Assembly: GCF_014656395.1 (NCBI RefSeq)
Contig: NZ_BNCI01000002.1
Coordinates: 806,001 to 870,000, forward strand
Reading direction: 5' to 3'
DNA from: Kordiimonas sediminis
Lineage (GTDB): Bacteria; Pseudomonadota; Alphaproteobacteria; Sphingomonadales; Kordiimonadaceae
DNA: 64,000 nt
The notes under the pieces are model-generated. The model saw only the letters and a program-made list of their open reading frames with translations, was not told where the DNA came from and searched no databases. Numbering within the stretch: position 1 is the stretch's first letter; the number at the start of each line of letters is the position of its first letter. Made by a program: the position numbers and the translations under genes. Shown in pieces: positions 1 through 8,323 of the stretch.

Positions 1-44
1 TAGAAAGGAGAAAATATCATGAAAACAGGGTGATTCAGAATAAT

Positions 45-67
45 GTGAGGGACCAGAAGTCCCCCAC
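45..67 (-). terminator. Hairpin downstream of TonB receptor gene
   Basis: An inverted repeat with arms GTGAGGGAC and GTCCCCCAC around a 5-base loop lies just past the stop codon of the minus-strand receptor gene. The downstream T tract on the minus strand is weak (ATTATT), so this is a plausible but imperfect intrinsic terminator. Confidence 0.4.
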
Positions 68-83
68 AATCATATGTTTAGAA

Positions 84-2348
84 CTAGAACTTCACGCCGA
101 AAGAGGCTGTGACAGTTCTTGGTGGGCCATAGAAAGCTGTGATGTTGTTCTCAAGGCCAAGGGTAGGGAAGTTATACCCGGAAGTCTTGTAAAGCTTATC
201 AAACAGATTCTTGCCGTGCAGACCAATTGTGTATTTGTTGTCTTCTGACGTCCATACAATGCTTGCATTGAACAGGCTGTACCCATCCTGATCGATTTCA
301 GGTACCGGCGTCTCAAACTGCACTATCGAGCTTTTGTAAGACCAGTTACCGAGGAAGTTCACAGTACCGTTTTCGATATCCATTGCGTAGTTCAAGCCTA
401 CGTAGGATGTGAAGGACGGTGTGTTCTGAATTTCACGCTGATCAGCGATATTCACACCCTCAACCAACCATTCATCAATCTCGGCATCCAGTGCACTCAT
501 GGAAGCTCTCATCGTCAGGTTTTCTGTCAGAAGGAAGTCACCTTCGAACTCGATACCTTTGATGGTTGCTTTACCTGCGTTCGTTACTGAACCTACGAAA
601 CCATCATTGGTGCCGTCGCCGTCAGAATCGACCGGAATAGAGCCTGGAATCTGCATATCCTTATATTTACTGTGGAATACAGCAATATTTGTACGGATAC
701 GACCATCAGCGAATGTAGCTTTCAAGCCTGCTTCGAAGGAGTTCAATGTTTCTGGATCAAAACCATCCACAACCTCTGGCGCGATAAAGTTGGCGCCGCG
801 TGGGTCAAAGCTACCTGCCTTGAAGCCCTGACTGAAACCACCATAAACGGTTACGTCATCGTTGAGTTTGTAGTCCAGAACCACTCTTGGTGAGAAGTCC
901 TTGAATGTTTTGCTGGCTTCGAAGTCAGATGAAGGGCCAAGGCCTATTGCGTTCGGGCTGCCAAATGCAGGCGAATTCTGACCAAGATAGTTTTCACGGA
1001 AAACATCAGCATCGCGCTTGTCGTTTGTATAACGACCACCAAATGATAGTGACAGTTTTTCTGTGACTTCGTACGTCATATCACCAAATACAGACCATGC
1101 CTTCGTATCGATGAGACCGTATGTGTATGCTGCTAGTTCAGAACCGAATGCTACGCGACCGAGTTGACCAAGGACCACGTCAAATTCGTTTGATGCAGAG
1201 GCATCCAGATAGAAAAAGCCAATCAGACCAGTCAGTTTGTCGCCTGTGTAAGCAAGCTGGAATTCCTGGCTGAACTGTTCGTTATCATAGATGCCAGGAG
1301 TGTCCATGTCATCAATTGGCAGGCTGTCAAAATCAATCACACCTTTTGAGTAATCTTCACGGTACGCCGTGATAGACTTCAGCGTGACAGACGGGTTAAC
1401 TTCCCATTCAATCGAAGCATTAACACCTTTCGCTTCAATGTCATTGTCTGTACCAAGGGCAGCTGTTGACGGATGGTTTTGTGCATCTGCATATGTATCA
1501 AAGACACTATCCAGAACTGGCAAACCACTTACGGCACCAGGATTAACACGCGTACCAGACTTAGGATTAGATTTGTCTTTTGTATAGTCTGCAGCCAAAC
1601 GAATGAATAAAGAATCAGATGGCATCAATTCAGCACTGATACGACCGGCAAGAATAGATTTATTATAGTGCTCGTCACCGTTGGTAACATATTCACCAAA
1701 ACCACCGCGGTTCAGGCTTGCTACAGCACCACCAATACGAAACGTATCTGATACAGGATAAGATGCAGAAACGATTGCATCAATCTGCTCGTAAGTACCC
1801 AGATTGCCTTTGACTTTAAGTTCAGGCTCATCCGACAGGCGTTTCGTTACATATTTAATAGCACCACCAACAGCATTTCGGCCATAAAGCGTGCCCTGTG
1901 GACCACGTAGTACTTCGATGCGTTCTACGTCATAAACATCAAGCAGGGCAGCTTGCGGACGTGCCATGTAAATATCGTCAACATAGAGCGCAACACCTTG
2001 CTCAAAACCTGCAAGTGGATCCTGCTGACCAACACCGCGGATAAATGCTGTCAGAGTGCTGTTAGTCGCACGCGATGCTTCCAGTGTGACACTAGGTGCA
2101 GACAGGGCAAGTTCTGTGATATCGGCTGTACCCTGCATTTCCAGATCGGAACCGGAAAAGGCAGTTACAGCAATCGGAACATCTTGTAGAGATTCTGAGC
2201 GTCTCCGCGCAGTAACCATTATTTCCTCAAGACCAATTGGAGCATCGGCCGCAGCTTCTTGAGCTGATACAGAGGTAGCAGACGCAATACCAAGTGGCAG
2301 CGCCACGCCAGCCATCAGGGCTGACTTTAAAAAAGTAGATGATTTCAT
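84..2348 (-). CDS. TonB-dependent outer membrane receptor
   Basis: A 754-residue outer membrane receptor that would take up a large ligand (siderophore, glycan, vitamin or lipid-derived compound) using TonB energy. Residues 1-30 form a signal peptide ending in SVSAQ. A TonB-box-like stretch EEIMVTARRR is at about 41-50, followed by the plug domain (about 55-165) containing the family-typical YVDDIYMARPQ and RGPQGTLYGRNAVGG stretches. The rest is a beta barrel ending in a terminal Phe (FGVKF), as usual for outer membrane insertion. The ribosome-binding site GGGAGG precedes the ATG well. It is divergent from a TetR regulator with paired palindromes between them, which suggests local control. 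The N-terminal pattern resembles the many iron-complex/steroid-type receptors of sphingomonad-like bacteria, but the substrate cannot be named from sequence. Confidence 0.93.
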   Translation of the reverse strand: MKSSTFLKSALMAGVALPLGIASATSVSAQEAAADAPIGLEEIMVTARRRSESLQDVPIAVTAFSGSDLEMQGTADITELALSAPSVTLEASRATNSTLTAFIRGVGQQDPLAGFEQGVALYVDDIYMARPQAALLDVYDVERIEVLRGPQGTLYGRNAVGGAIKYVTKRLSDEPELKVKGNLGTYEQIDAIVSASYPVSDTFRIGGAVASLNRGGFGEYVTNGDEHYNKSILAGRISAELMPSDSLFIRLAADYTKDKSNPKSGTRVNPGAVSGLPVLDSVFDTYADAQNHPSTAALGTDNDIEAKGVNASIEWEVNPSVTLKSITAYREDYSKGVIDFDSLPIDDMDTPGIYDNEQFSQEFQLAYTGDKLTGLIGFFYLDASASNEFDVVLGQLGRVAFGSELAAYTYGLIDTKAWSVFGDMTYEVTEKLSLSFGGRYTNDKRDADVFRENYLGQNSPAFGSPNAIGLGPSSDFEASKTFKDFSPRVVLDYKLNDDVTVYGGFSQGFKAGSFDPRGANFIAPEVVDGFDPETLNSFEAGLKATFADGRIRTNIAVFHSKYKDMQIPGSIPVDSDGDGTNDGFVGSVTNAGKATIKGIEFEGDFLLTENLTMRASMSALDAEIDEWLVEGVNIADQREIQNTPSFTSYVGLNYAMDIENGTVNFLGNWSYKSSIVQFETPVPEIDQDGYSLFNASIVWTSEDNKYTIGLHGKNLFDKLYKTSGYNFPTLGLENNITAFYGPPRTVTASFGVKF

Positions 2349-2406
2349 ATTATATCCTCCCTATAAGACGCCTGCCTCTCCAAACAGACTATCTTTAGTG
2401 AAAAGC

Positions 2407-2436
2407 ACTATAAATTCAACAGGCGTTGAATATCAA
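2407..2436 (-). promoter_or_regulatory. Predicted promoter of TonB receptor gene
   Basis: On the minus strand, TTGATA (2431-2436) and TATAGT (2407-2412) are spaced by 18 bases. The spacer is almost exactly the first palindrome (2414-2431), so a bound repressor would block RNA polymerase. Predicted by eye only. Confidence 0.4.
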
Positions 2437-2459
2437 GAAAATTTCAATGGTTGTTGAAA
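2414..2459. promoter_or_regulatory. Two 18-bp palindromic operators, probably for the adjacent TetR regulator
   Basis: Site 1 (2414-2431) reads ATTCAAC-AGGC-GTTGAAT and site 2 (2442-2459) reads TTTCAA-TGGTTG-TTGAAA. They share the pattern TTCAA-N6-TTGAA and start 28 bases apart. They lie between a TetR gene and a divergent receptor gene, the usual place for TetR operators. Assignment to this regulator is inference. Confidence 0.55.
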
Positions 2460-2514
2460 AATAATTTGTATACATTCAAACTGAATCTTGCGAAATTGGG
2501 GACTGAGGCAGGAA

Positions 2515-3231
2515 ATGTATCAGGAAAAAACAATATCAAAGGGACGTCGCAAAGATAAAATACTAGATGCTGCTGAAAAGTTATTTGCAGATCATGGATT
2601 TGACGGAGTTACATTGCGACAAATTGCAGATGAGGCCGGTGTTGATCTAGCCCTCGCAAGTTATCATTTTGGCAACAAACTAGGACTGTTTGATGCTGCC
2701 CTGACTAGGCGTGCAGAATTCATGAATAAAGTACGCTTGGACGTACTTAACAAATGTATTGAAGAATCTGGGCCCCAAGGACCGGACATTGAAACATTGA
2801 TGGAAATATCAATCAGGCCGGTTCTTGATCCAGATATGCCACTGACTGATGGTTGGCGAAATTATTTACGATTAGTCGCCTATGTCAATAATTCAGGACA
2901 ATGGGGCAGGGATGCCATGACCAAATATTTTGAACCTGTTCTTAAGGCATATCTGGAGGCGTGGAAAAGAGCCTTACCAAAAGCAAAAGATGAAGATCTA
3001 TACTGGTGTTATCATTTCTTTTCCGGGGCACTAACACTGAGCTTTGCACAAACTGGTCGAATTGACCATTATTCAAAAGGGCTGTGTAAATCTACCGACC
3101 TACAGGCAGCATGCAAGAGAATGATACCGTTTATGGCTGCTGGCTTTAAAGCATTATGCGACCCCGAAGGTGAAGATCAAACCCAGAATAAATCAATTAT
3201 GCCGCAGCGCACAAAAATTTATCTTGACTAA
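2515..3231 (+). CDS. TetR family transcriptional regulator, PsrA-like C-terminal domain
   Basis: A 238-residue repressor. The N-terminal helix-turn-helix (about 14-60) has the TetR signature ILDAAEKLFADHGFDGVTLR and then YHFGNKLGLFDAAL. The C-terminal half (RPVLDPDMPLTDGWRNYLRLVAY ... YWCYHFFSGAL) resembles the ligand domain of PsrA-type, acyl-CoA/fatty-acid-sensing TetR proteins; I hold that subfamily call loosely. The ATG at 2515 is chosen because GAGGCAGG lies just upstream; the frame is open to a TTG at 2488. It is divergent from a TonB receptor and likely controls it and itself. The last 30 bases of the gene carry a PhaR-like site belonging to the next gene. Confidence 0.85.
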   Translation: MYQEKTISKGRRKDKILDAAEKLFADHGFDGVTLRQIADEAGVDLALASYHFGNKLGLFDAALTRRAEFMNKVRLDVLNKCIEESGPQGPDIETLMEISIRPVLDPDMPLTDGWRNYLRLVAYVNNSGQWGRDAMTKYFEPVLKAYLEAWKRALPKAKDEDLYWCYHFFSGALTLSFAQTGRIDHYSKGLCKSTDLQAACKRMIPFMAAGFKALCDPEGEDQTQNKSIMPQRTKIYLD

Positions 3232-3276
3232 ATTGTGCGGCGCACATATATTAGCCCTACGTTGTGCAGCGCACAA
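3200..3276. promoter_or_regulatory. Cluster of three PhaR-like operator sites before the phasin gene
   Basis: A perfect palindrome TTGTGC-AGC-GCACAA lies at 3262-3276, a second TGTGC-GGC-GCACA at 3234-3246, and a matching half site GCAGCGCACAA at 3204-3214 inside the end of the TetR gene. The centres are about 33 and 29 bases apart, near three helical turns. PhaR, the PHA-responsive repressor of phasin genes in alphaproteobacteria, binds TGC/GCA inverted repeats; assignment to PhaR is inference. Confidence 0.55.
3224..3252 (+). promoter_or_regulatory. Sigma-70 type promoter of the phasin gene
   Basis: TTGACT (3224-3229) and TATATT (3247-3252) are 17 bases apart. One PhaR-like palindrome fills the spacer and the other lies just past the expected transcription start, an arrangement suited to tight repression. 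Confidence 0.65.
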
Positions 3277-3304
3277 TATAAATGAATTTTGAAAGGCTAA
3301 TATA

Positions 3305-3724
3305 ATGGCTACGAAAACTGAAACACCTGTATTTGGTTTTGAAGCATTTTCCGACATGTTCAAAGTCCCAGCTTTTGATCTGTCAGCTGTAACCGAGTTC
3401 CATAAAAAGAATGTTGAAGCTCTTGCTGAAGCTGGTCGTCTGGCATTTGAAGGTTCCAAGTCTTTGACGCAGAAAAACGTTGAGCTAGCGAAAGAGAATA
3501 TCGCCGAAGTAAACGAACATGCGACAAAGATGTTTAACGGCAAAGCAAGTGAGCTTGGTTTTGACAAGTCGTTTGAAACTGCTCAGGCTTTCATGCAGAA
3601 AAGCGTCAAAGATGCGCGTGTTGTTGCTGATCTTGCTGTTGAATCTAACCAGAAGGTCATTGCGGTTCTACAGGATCGTTATGCTGCTGGCGCAGAGGAA
3701 ATCAAGGCTGCTACAGCTAAATAG
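3305..3724 (+). CDS. phaP: Phasin family protein (polyhydroxyalkanoate granule coat)
   Basis: A 139-residue, mostly helical protein without a signal peptide. The run PAFDLSAVTEFHKKNVEALAEAGRLAFEG followed by repeated amphipathic helices and ALQ/QKSVKDARVVADL-like segments matches the alphaproteobacterial phasin_2 family (usual length 110-150). Phasins coat polyhydroxyalkanoate granules in the cytoplasm and control their size and number. The gene is monocistronic: it has its own promoter with PhaR-like operators upstream and a strong terminator downstream. The Shine-Dalgarno GAAAGG lies upstream of the ATG. No PHA synthase is in the window, so granule formation is inferred from the family. Confidence 0.85.
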   Translation: MATKTETPVFGFEAFSDMFKVPAFDLSAVTEFHKKNVEALAEAGRLAFEGSKSLTQKNVELAKENIAEVNEHATKMFNGKASELGFDKSFETAQAFMQKSVKDARVVADLAVESNQKVIAVLQDRYAAGAEEIKAATAK

Positions 3725-3823
3725 AGATACCTTTTCTCAACATTTCTGACTGGAACTCTTCCCATCTCCCCCTCCCTTTCCTGTCAGAGCATGAGAAAAG
3801 TGACCACCAAGGTGGTATGTAAT

Positions 3824-3868
3824 GAAACCGGACCCACTTCTCCCCTGGGGTCCGGTTTCTACTTTTTT
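3824..3868 (+). terminator. Intrinsic terminator after the phasin gene
   Basis: A 12-bp stem GAAACCGGACCC / GGGTCCGGTTTC with a 12-base loop is followed by a T-rich tract (ACTTTTTT). Confidence 0.85.
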
Positions 3869-3951
3869 ACTTCCATTTTGCATTAAAACAGCTAGGTTGC
3901 GCCCCATTAACAGCGTAAATCGCCGTCCTTTTTACTTTTGGAGGAAGCCAA

Positions 3952-5535
3952 ATGGCTTTTGAAAATGAGATTGATCGTAGGCGTACATTCGCCATTATCT
4001 CGCACCCTGATGCCGGTAAGACTACCCTGACTGAAAAACTGCTTCTATTTGGTGGTGCTATTCAGATGGCTGGCGAGGTCAAGGCGAAAGGTGAACGCCG
4101 CCGTGCCAGATCTGACTGGATGAAGGTAGAGCAGGAGCGCGGTATCTCCGTTGCATCTTCAGTCATGACCTTTGATTATGAAGGCCGCACATTCAATCTG
4201 CTTGACACGCCAGGTCACGAGGACTTCTCTGAAGACACATACCGTACGTTATCTGCAGTAGACAGTGCAATTATGGTGCTTGATGCCGCCAAGGGTATTG
4301 AGACGCAAACACGCAAGCTCTTTGAAGTCTGTCGTCTTCGCGATATGCCGATCACAACGTTCGTCAACAAGATGGATCGTGAAACCAAGGACCCTTTCGA
4401 CCTTCTTGATGAAATTGAACAAACACTGGCACTGGATGTATCGCCCGTTTCATGGCCAATCGGAATGGGGCGTGATTTCCTTGGTTGTTATGACTTGCTG
4501 AAGGATGAACTTAACCTTTTTGACCGGTCAAAAGGGGACACCATAAAGGAGGGTATCAAATGTTCAGGGCTAGACGATCCCAAGCTAGCTGAACTGTTGC
4601 CTGATCACGCACTGAATAAACTGCGTGAAGATGTAGATATGGTGCGAGGCCTTTGCCCCGAATTTGATGTGAACGCCTATTTGGAAGGCACCATGACTCC
4701 GGTCTTTTTTGGGTCCGCTATCAATAACTTCGGTGTACAGGAAATTCTTAGGGGTATTGGGCAGTTCGCTCCAAAACCGCGGGTTGGCAAAGCGCTTGAG
4801 CGCTCGGTTGCCCCTAATGAAGAAAAGATGTCTGCACTTGTCTTTAAAATTCAGGCGAATATGGACCCCAAACACAGGGACCGGATTGCCTTTGTTCGAA
4901 TTGTATCTGGTCGCTTTAAGAAGGGTGCAAAACTTAAACATGTGCGCAGTGGCAAGATAATGGCTGTTCATAATGCGCAATTATTCCTGGCACAGGACAG
5001 GGAGATAGCCGAGGAAGCTTTTGCTGGCGACATCATCGGTATTCCAAACCACGGTAATCTACGTATTGGCGATACGCTGACCGAAGGTGAAACATTGAGA
5101 TTCACGGGCGTTCCTTCATTTGCGCCAGAAATCCTGCAAAAAGTTCGTGCAGATGATCCGATGAAAGCTAAACACCTGGGCCGTGCGCTTGAGCAATTAG
5201 CAGAAGAGGGTGCCGCACGCGTGTTTAAGCCCAATCTGGGTAGCGACTGGGTTGTCGGGGTGGTTGGACCATTGCAGTTTGATGTCTTGTCTGATCGCAT
5301 CAGGACGGAATATCAAATTCCGTGTAGATTTGAACCTACTACACTGATGACAGCTGAATGGGTTGAAGGTGAACCGAGAGAAGTAAAAGCATTCAGTGAC
5401 AGCAATAGAGCATCGATGGCAGTAGACCATGCAGGTGCACCAGTCTATCTGGCACGTAATAGCTGGCATCTCGATAGGGCAAAAGATGATTACCCTAGTC
5501 TGAAGTTTTTGAAGACGAAGGAAGAAATCTTTTAA
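3952..5535 (+). CDS. prfC: Peptide chain release factor 3 (RF3)
   Basis: A 527-residue translational GTPase that recycles RF1/RF2 from the ribosome after termination. The G domain carries SHPDAGKTT (P loop), DTPGHEDFSEDTYR (switch II) and NKMDRE. The Asp-Thr-Pro-Gly-His-Glu-Asp-Phe-Ser-Glu-Asp-Thr-Tyr form and the length are typical for RF3 rather than EF-G. Domain II and the RF3 C-terminal domain (ALEQLAEEGAARVFKP, GVVGPLQFDVLSDRI) follow. The Shine-Dalgarno GGAGG sits 9 bases before the ATG, and a strong terminator follows, so it is a single-gene unit. Confidence 0.96.
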   Translation: MAFENEIDRRRTFAIISHPDAGKTTLTEKLLLFGGAIQMAGEVKAKGERRRARSDWMKVEQERGISVASSVMTFDYEGRTFNLLDTPGHEDFSEDTYRTLSAVDSAIMVLDAAKGIETQTRKLFEVCRLRDMPITTFVNKMDRETKDPFDLLDEIEQTLALDVSPVSWPIGMGRDFLGCYDLLKDELNLFDRSKGDTIKEGIKCSGLDDPKLAELLPDHALNKLREDVDMVRGLCPEFDVNAYLEGTMTPVFFGSAINNFGVQEILRGIGQFAPKPRVGKALERSVAPNEEKMSALVFKIQANMDPKHRDRIAFVRIVSGRFKKGAKLKHVRSGKIMAVHNAQLFLAQDREIAEEAFAGDIIGIPNHGNLRIGDTLTEGETLRFTGVPSFAPEILQKVRADDPMKAKHLGRALEQLAEEGAARVFKPNLGSDWVVGVVGPLQFDVLSDRIRTEYQIPCRFEPTTLMTAEWVEGEPREVKAFSDSNRASMAVDHAGAPVYLARNSWHLDRAKDDYPSLKFLKTKEEIF

Positions 5536-5566
5536 TTATCATACTGTAGCATAGTTTTAAGCTAAC

Positions 5567-5592
5567 AAAGGGTGGTCTCGCCACCCTTTTTT
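5567..5592 (+). terminator. Intrinsic terminator after prfC
   Basis: AAAGGGTGG, loop TCTCG, CCACCC and then six T residues form a compact rho-independent terminator. Confidence 0.9.
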
Positions 5593-5638
5593 GTATAAGT
5601 TGCCCCGCACTGTTAACCAAAATCTGTATGGGGGTTAT

Positions 5639-6703
5639 ATGTTTAAATTTATAAAGGTTTTAGCAGGTTTATTAGTTCTTCTTGTGCTCGTGCTTGTGGT
5701 GTCACCTTCAGTGATCAATCCGGTCAAAACTGAACGCGCCAAATCATCTTCCTATGTTGGTGTGTATGCAGAGAATACAGAGCTTAGAAATGCACAGGTG
5801 ATCAGTCTTAAATCCGGTACCGGACCGGAGGATGTTGCCGTGGATAGCCAGGGTCGTATATACGGCGGCCTGCATGACGGCAGAATAGTCAGGATACTGT
5901 CTGACGGCCAGCAAGAAACTTTTGCTGACACGGGTGGCCGGCCACTTGGTTTGCATTTCGACCGGGAAAATAACCTGATCGTCGCGGATGCCTGGAAGGG
6001 CCTTCTTTCTATTAATCCGGCGGGCGAGATAACTGTTCTTACCACTGAAGCGAACGGCGTACCTTTTGCCTTTACTGATGACCTCGATATAGCTTCTGAC
6101 GGCGTCATTTATTTCTCAGACGCCAGTGATGTTTATAATCAGCCCGACTATGCGCTAGACCTTCTTGAAGGTAGGCCACATGGACGTTTGTTATCATACG
6201 ACCCCAAAACAGAGAAAACGACAGTTCTTTTAGATGATCTGTATTTCGCCAACGGAATAGCAGTTTCAAGTGATGACAGTTTTGTTCTTGTCAATGAGAC
6301 ATGGAAATATCGTGTTACCCGTTATTGGCTAACAGGGGATAAGGCAGGTACGTCAGAAATATTTATAGACGGCCTTCCTGGCTATCCTGACGGTATTTCA
6401 GCCAACGAAAAAGATGTCTTTTGGGTCGCTATTGCCTCACCGCCAAACCCGCTTGTGGATAGTCTCGGTGAAAAGCCATTTATTCGTTCACTTTTGGCAA
6501 AATTACCTGCTTTCCTGCGCCCAGGAGCCATCCGGCAAGGTACGGTGGTTGGCCTAGACAGGGACGGTAAAGTTCTTACAACACTGCATGACCCCAAGGG
6601 CGAGAAAGTCTATATGGTCACTAGCGTTGAGCAGGTCGGCGATAAATTATATTTGGGCAGCCTTGAAGCACCACAAATCGGTATCGTCACGTCCCCTTAC
6701 TAG
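5639..6703 (+). CDS. SMP-30/strictosidine-synthase-like beta-propeller protein
   Basis: A 354-residue protein with an N-terminal membrane anchor or signal (residues 2-25, FIKVLAGLLVLLVLVLVV) followed by a six-bladed propeller. Typical features are GPEDVAVDSQGRIYGGLHDGRI, FANGIAVSSDDSFVLVNET, KYRVTRYWLTG, GLPGYPDGIS and a conserved C-terminal segment with FLRPG. These match the strictosidine-synthase/APMAP branch of the SMP-30/gluconolactonase superfamily, so a periplasmic lactonase or esterase is possible; the substrate is unknown. ATG 5639 is preferred because GGGGG lies just before it; an upstream TTG at 5591 falls inside the prfC terminator. It converges with fliP, 26 bases away. Confidence 0.82.
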   Translation: MFKFIKVLAGLLVLLVLVLVVSPSVINPVKTERAKSSSYVGVYAENTELRNAQVISLKSGTGPEDVAVDSQGRIYGGLHDGRIVRILSDGQQETFADTGGRPLGLHFDRENNLIVADAWKGLLSINPAGEITVLTTEANGVPFAFTDDLDIASDGVIYFSDASDVYNQPDYALDLLEGRPHGRLLSYDPKTEKTTVLLDDLYFANGIAVSSDDSFVLVNETWKYRVTRYWLTGDKAGTSEIFIDGLPGYPDGISANEKDVFWVAIASPPNPLVDSLGEKPFIRSLLAKLPAFLRPGAIRQGTVVGLDRDGKVLTTLHDPKGEKVYMVTSVEQVGDKLYLGSLEAPQIGIVTSPY

Positions 6704-6729
6704 CGTGACCGTAACGTCGAACAATGACT

Positions 6730-7539
6730 TTAACTGATGCCTGGCGGCGGGGATGTTCCAAAACTTTGAACCAGAGAACCTGCCACTAGATTCCAGCCGT
6801 CAACCAGTACGAAAAAAATCAATTTAAAGGGCAGGGCGATCATAACAGGTGGTAACATCATCATACCCATGGACATCAAAACTGAAGCGATCACCATGTC
6901 CAAAACAAGAAATGGCACATACAATAGAAACCCAATCTCGAATGCCCGACGCAGTTCACTGATCATGAACGCAGGTATAAGTGACGTTAACGGAATTTCA
7001 TCCAGAGATTCTTCGACCGGTGCCTCTCGCAGCGTCTGAAAAAGCTCAAGGTCTTTTTCCCGAACCTGAGACATCATGAAGGCACGCATTGGAACTATTG
7101 AGCGATCATAGGCCTGCTGCTCATCTATTTCTTCATTGATCAGGGGCTGAATACCCGTATCCCAAACCGCAGTCAAAGTAGGGGACATGACGTATCCCGT
7201 CAAAAACAACGCCAGTGAGATAAGAACGATGTTTGGCGGTGTCTGCTGTGTACCCAGTGCAGAGCGGAGCAAAGATAAAACAACAATGATGCGCGTAAAA
7301 CTTGTCATCATTACTAAAATACTGGGTGCCAGTGACAGCACCGTGAGCAGTAGCAGCATCTGCACTACTCTTCCAGTCAGGCTTCCACTTTCGCCCAAAT
7401 CCAGCGTTAGTGACTGTGCAGCTGCCTCAGGAGCATAAATAAATGTGCAGGCAATTATTGCCGCGGGCAAAAGTCCCAGTAGAAATAAGCAGCGTTCTTT
7501 CTTGCTTGGAAGCATTTTAAGTAACATTGTTTTAGTCAT
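6730..7539 (-). CDS. fliP: Flagellar export gate protein FliP
   Basis: A 269-residue inner membrane component of the flagellar type III export gate (with FliQ and FliR). After a cleavable-type N-terminus (about 10-40, ending in EAAAQ) come the family hallmarks: LLLLTVLSLAPSILVMMTSFTRIIVVLSLLR, GTQQTPPNIVLISLALFLT, PALMISEL-like PAFMISELRRAFEIGF and the C-terminal MGMMMLPPVMIALPFKLIFFVLVDGWNL. The ATG at 7539 overlaps the fliO stop by 8 bases, supporting this start and translational coupling, although the frame is open further upstream. Confidence 0.95.
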   Translation of the reverse strand: MTKTMLLKMLPSKKERCLFLLGLLPAAIIACTFIYAPEAAAQSLTLDLGESGSLTGRVVQMLLLLTVLSLAPSILVMMTSFTRIIVVLSLLRSALGTQQTPPNIVLISLALFLTGYVMSPTLTAVWDTGIQPLINEEIDEQQAYDRSIVPMRAFMMSQVREKDLELFQTLREAPVEESLDEIPLTSLIPAFMISELRRAFEIGFLLYVPFLVLDMVIASVLMSMGMMMLPPVMIALPFKLIFFVLVDGWNLVAGSLVQSFGTSPPPGIS

Positions 7540-7852
7540 TTGATGGGCTGCCCTTTTGCTCACTCTCAGACAAGTCATGCACGGTCATGGAGGGGGCGTC
7601 AACAGAATCAAGCAACGATAATCCAGACGGGCTGTTACCAACCAAATAGTCTTTATCGCGCCAGCGCACCACTAGAACACGCGACCGGGCGTCAATCATT
7701 TTGCTGTCCAATATCTCTATTTCTCTGTGCTCTTTTTTAATCTGATAGGAGCCTGGAAGCAGCCCGAACTTTTTGACGGCCCATGTGATTATGAAAATCA
7801 GACCTAATACAAAGATCAAGGCAGTCAATGCGCCAAGAAATTCAATTAACAT
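7532..7852 (-). CDS. fliO: Flagellar biosynthesis protein FliO
   Basis: A 106-residue protein with one N-terminal membrane span (about 4-26) followed by KKFGLLPGSYQIKKEHREIEILDSKMIDARSRVLVVRWRDKDYLV, the short cytoplasmic domain characteristic of FliO. FliO acts as a scaffold for assembling the FliP ring of the export gate. It overlaps fliP by 8 bases and follows the small FlhB-like gene by 17 bases, so the three form an operon transcribed away from flgB. Confidence 0.88.
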   Translation of the reverse strand: MLIEFLGALTALIFVLGLIFIITWAVKKFGLLPGSYQIKKEHREIEILDSKMIDARSRVLVVRWRDKDYLVGNSPSGLSLLDSVDAPSMTVHDLSESEQKGSPSND

Positions 7853-7869
7853 ATTGAAATAATTCCTTA

Positions 7870-8178
7870 CTATTCAATTTCTTCATTGTCTTTTTTTGCT
7901 TTCAGACTTGCATTGGCTTCATATACTTTTTGCAGGATAATGGACACAGCATCAAGAGCCTCTAGAGGGACTGGACTATCGACGTCCAGTTCTTTCAGGA
8001 TTGATGTTAACTCTGCGTCCTGTCTGACTTTAACACCGTGTTCAAAAGCAAGATCGAGAATTTTTACAGCATTATAGCCCTTGCCCTTGGCAGTAATTTT
8101 AGGTGCCCGGGCATCTTCCTCTTTCTTAACTGCCAAGGCAGCTTTTGACATAATCTCTGATTTTTTATCACTTTCCAT
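7870..8178 (-). CDS. Small FlhB C-terminal-domain paralogue (export switch-like protein)
   Basis: A 102-residue soluble protein. Residues about 25-95 (APKITAKGKGYNAVKILDLAFEHGVKV, then SPVPLEALDAVSIILQKVYEAN) line up with the cytoplasmic end of FlhB in this same window (PKVVAKGVDTVALKIREVAEEHKITI, then DEIPPDHYKAVAEVIGYVMKL). The NPTH autocleavage motif and all membrane spans of FlhB are missing. Such stand-alone FlhB_C or YlqH-like proteins occur in other flagellated bacteria, where a FlhB-related role in export switching is proposed. It is the first gene of the minus-strand flagellar arm. Confidence 0.75.
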   Translation of the reverse strand: MESDKKSEIMSKAALAVKKEEDARAPKITAKGKGYNAVKILDLAFEHGVKVRQDAELTSILKELDVDSPVPLEALDAVSIILQKVYEANASLKAKKDNEEIE

Positions 8179-8323
8179 GCCCCATTGAACTGAACTTGCA
8201 TCATTTTTGCAAGAGTAAGATTAAGCCCCCAAAAAGAAGGCAATAAATGCCGGGTTATAAAATGGGCTGTAGCTTTAAAAATGTAAGTGGAAGTCGGATT
8301 GTCGACTTGGGAAAGGCGAAAAA

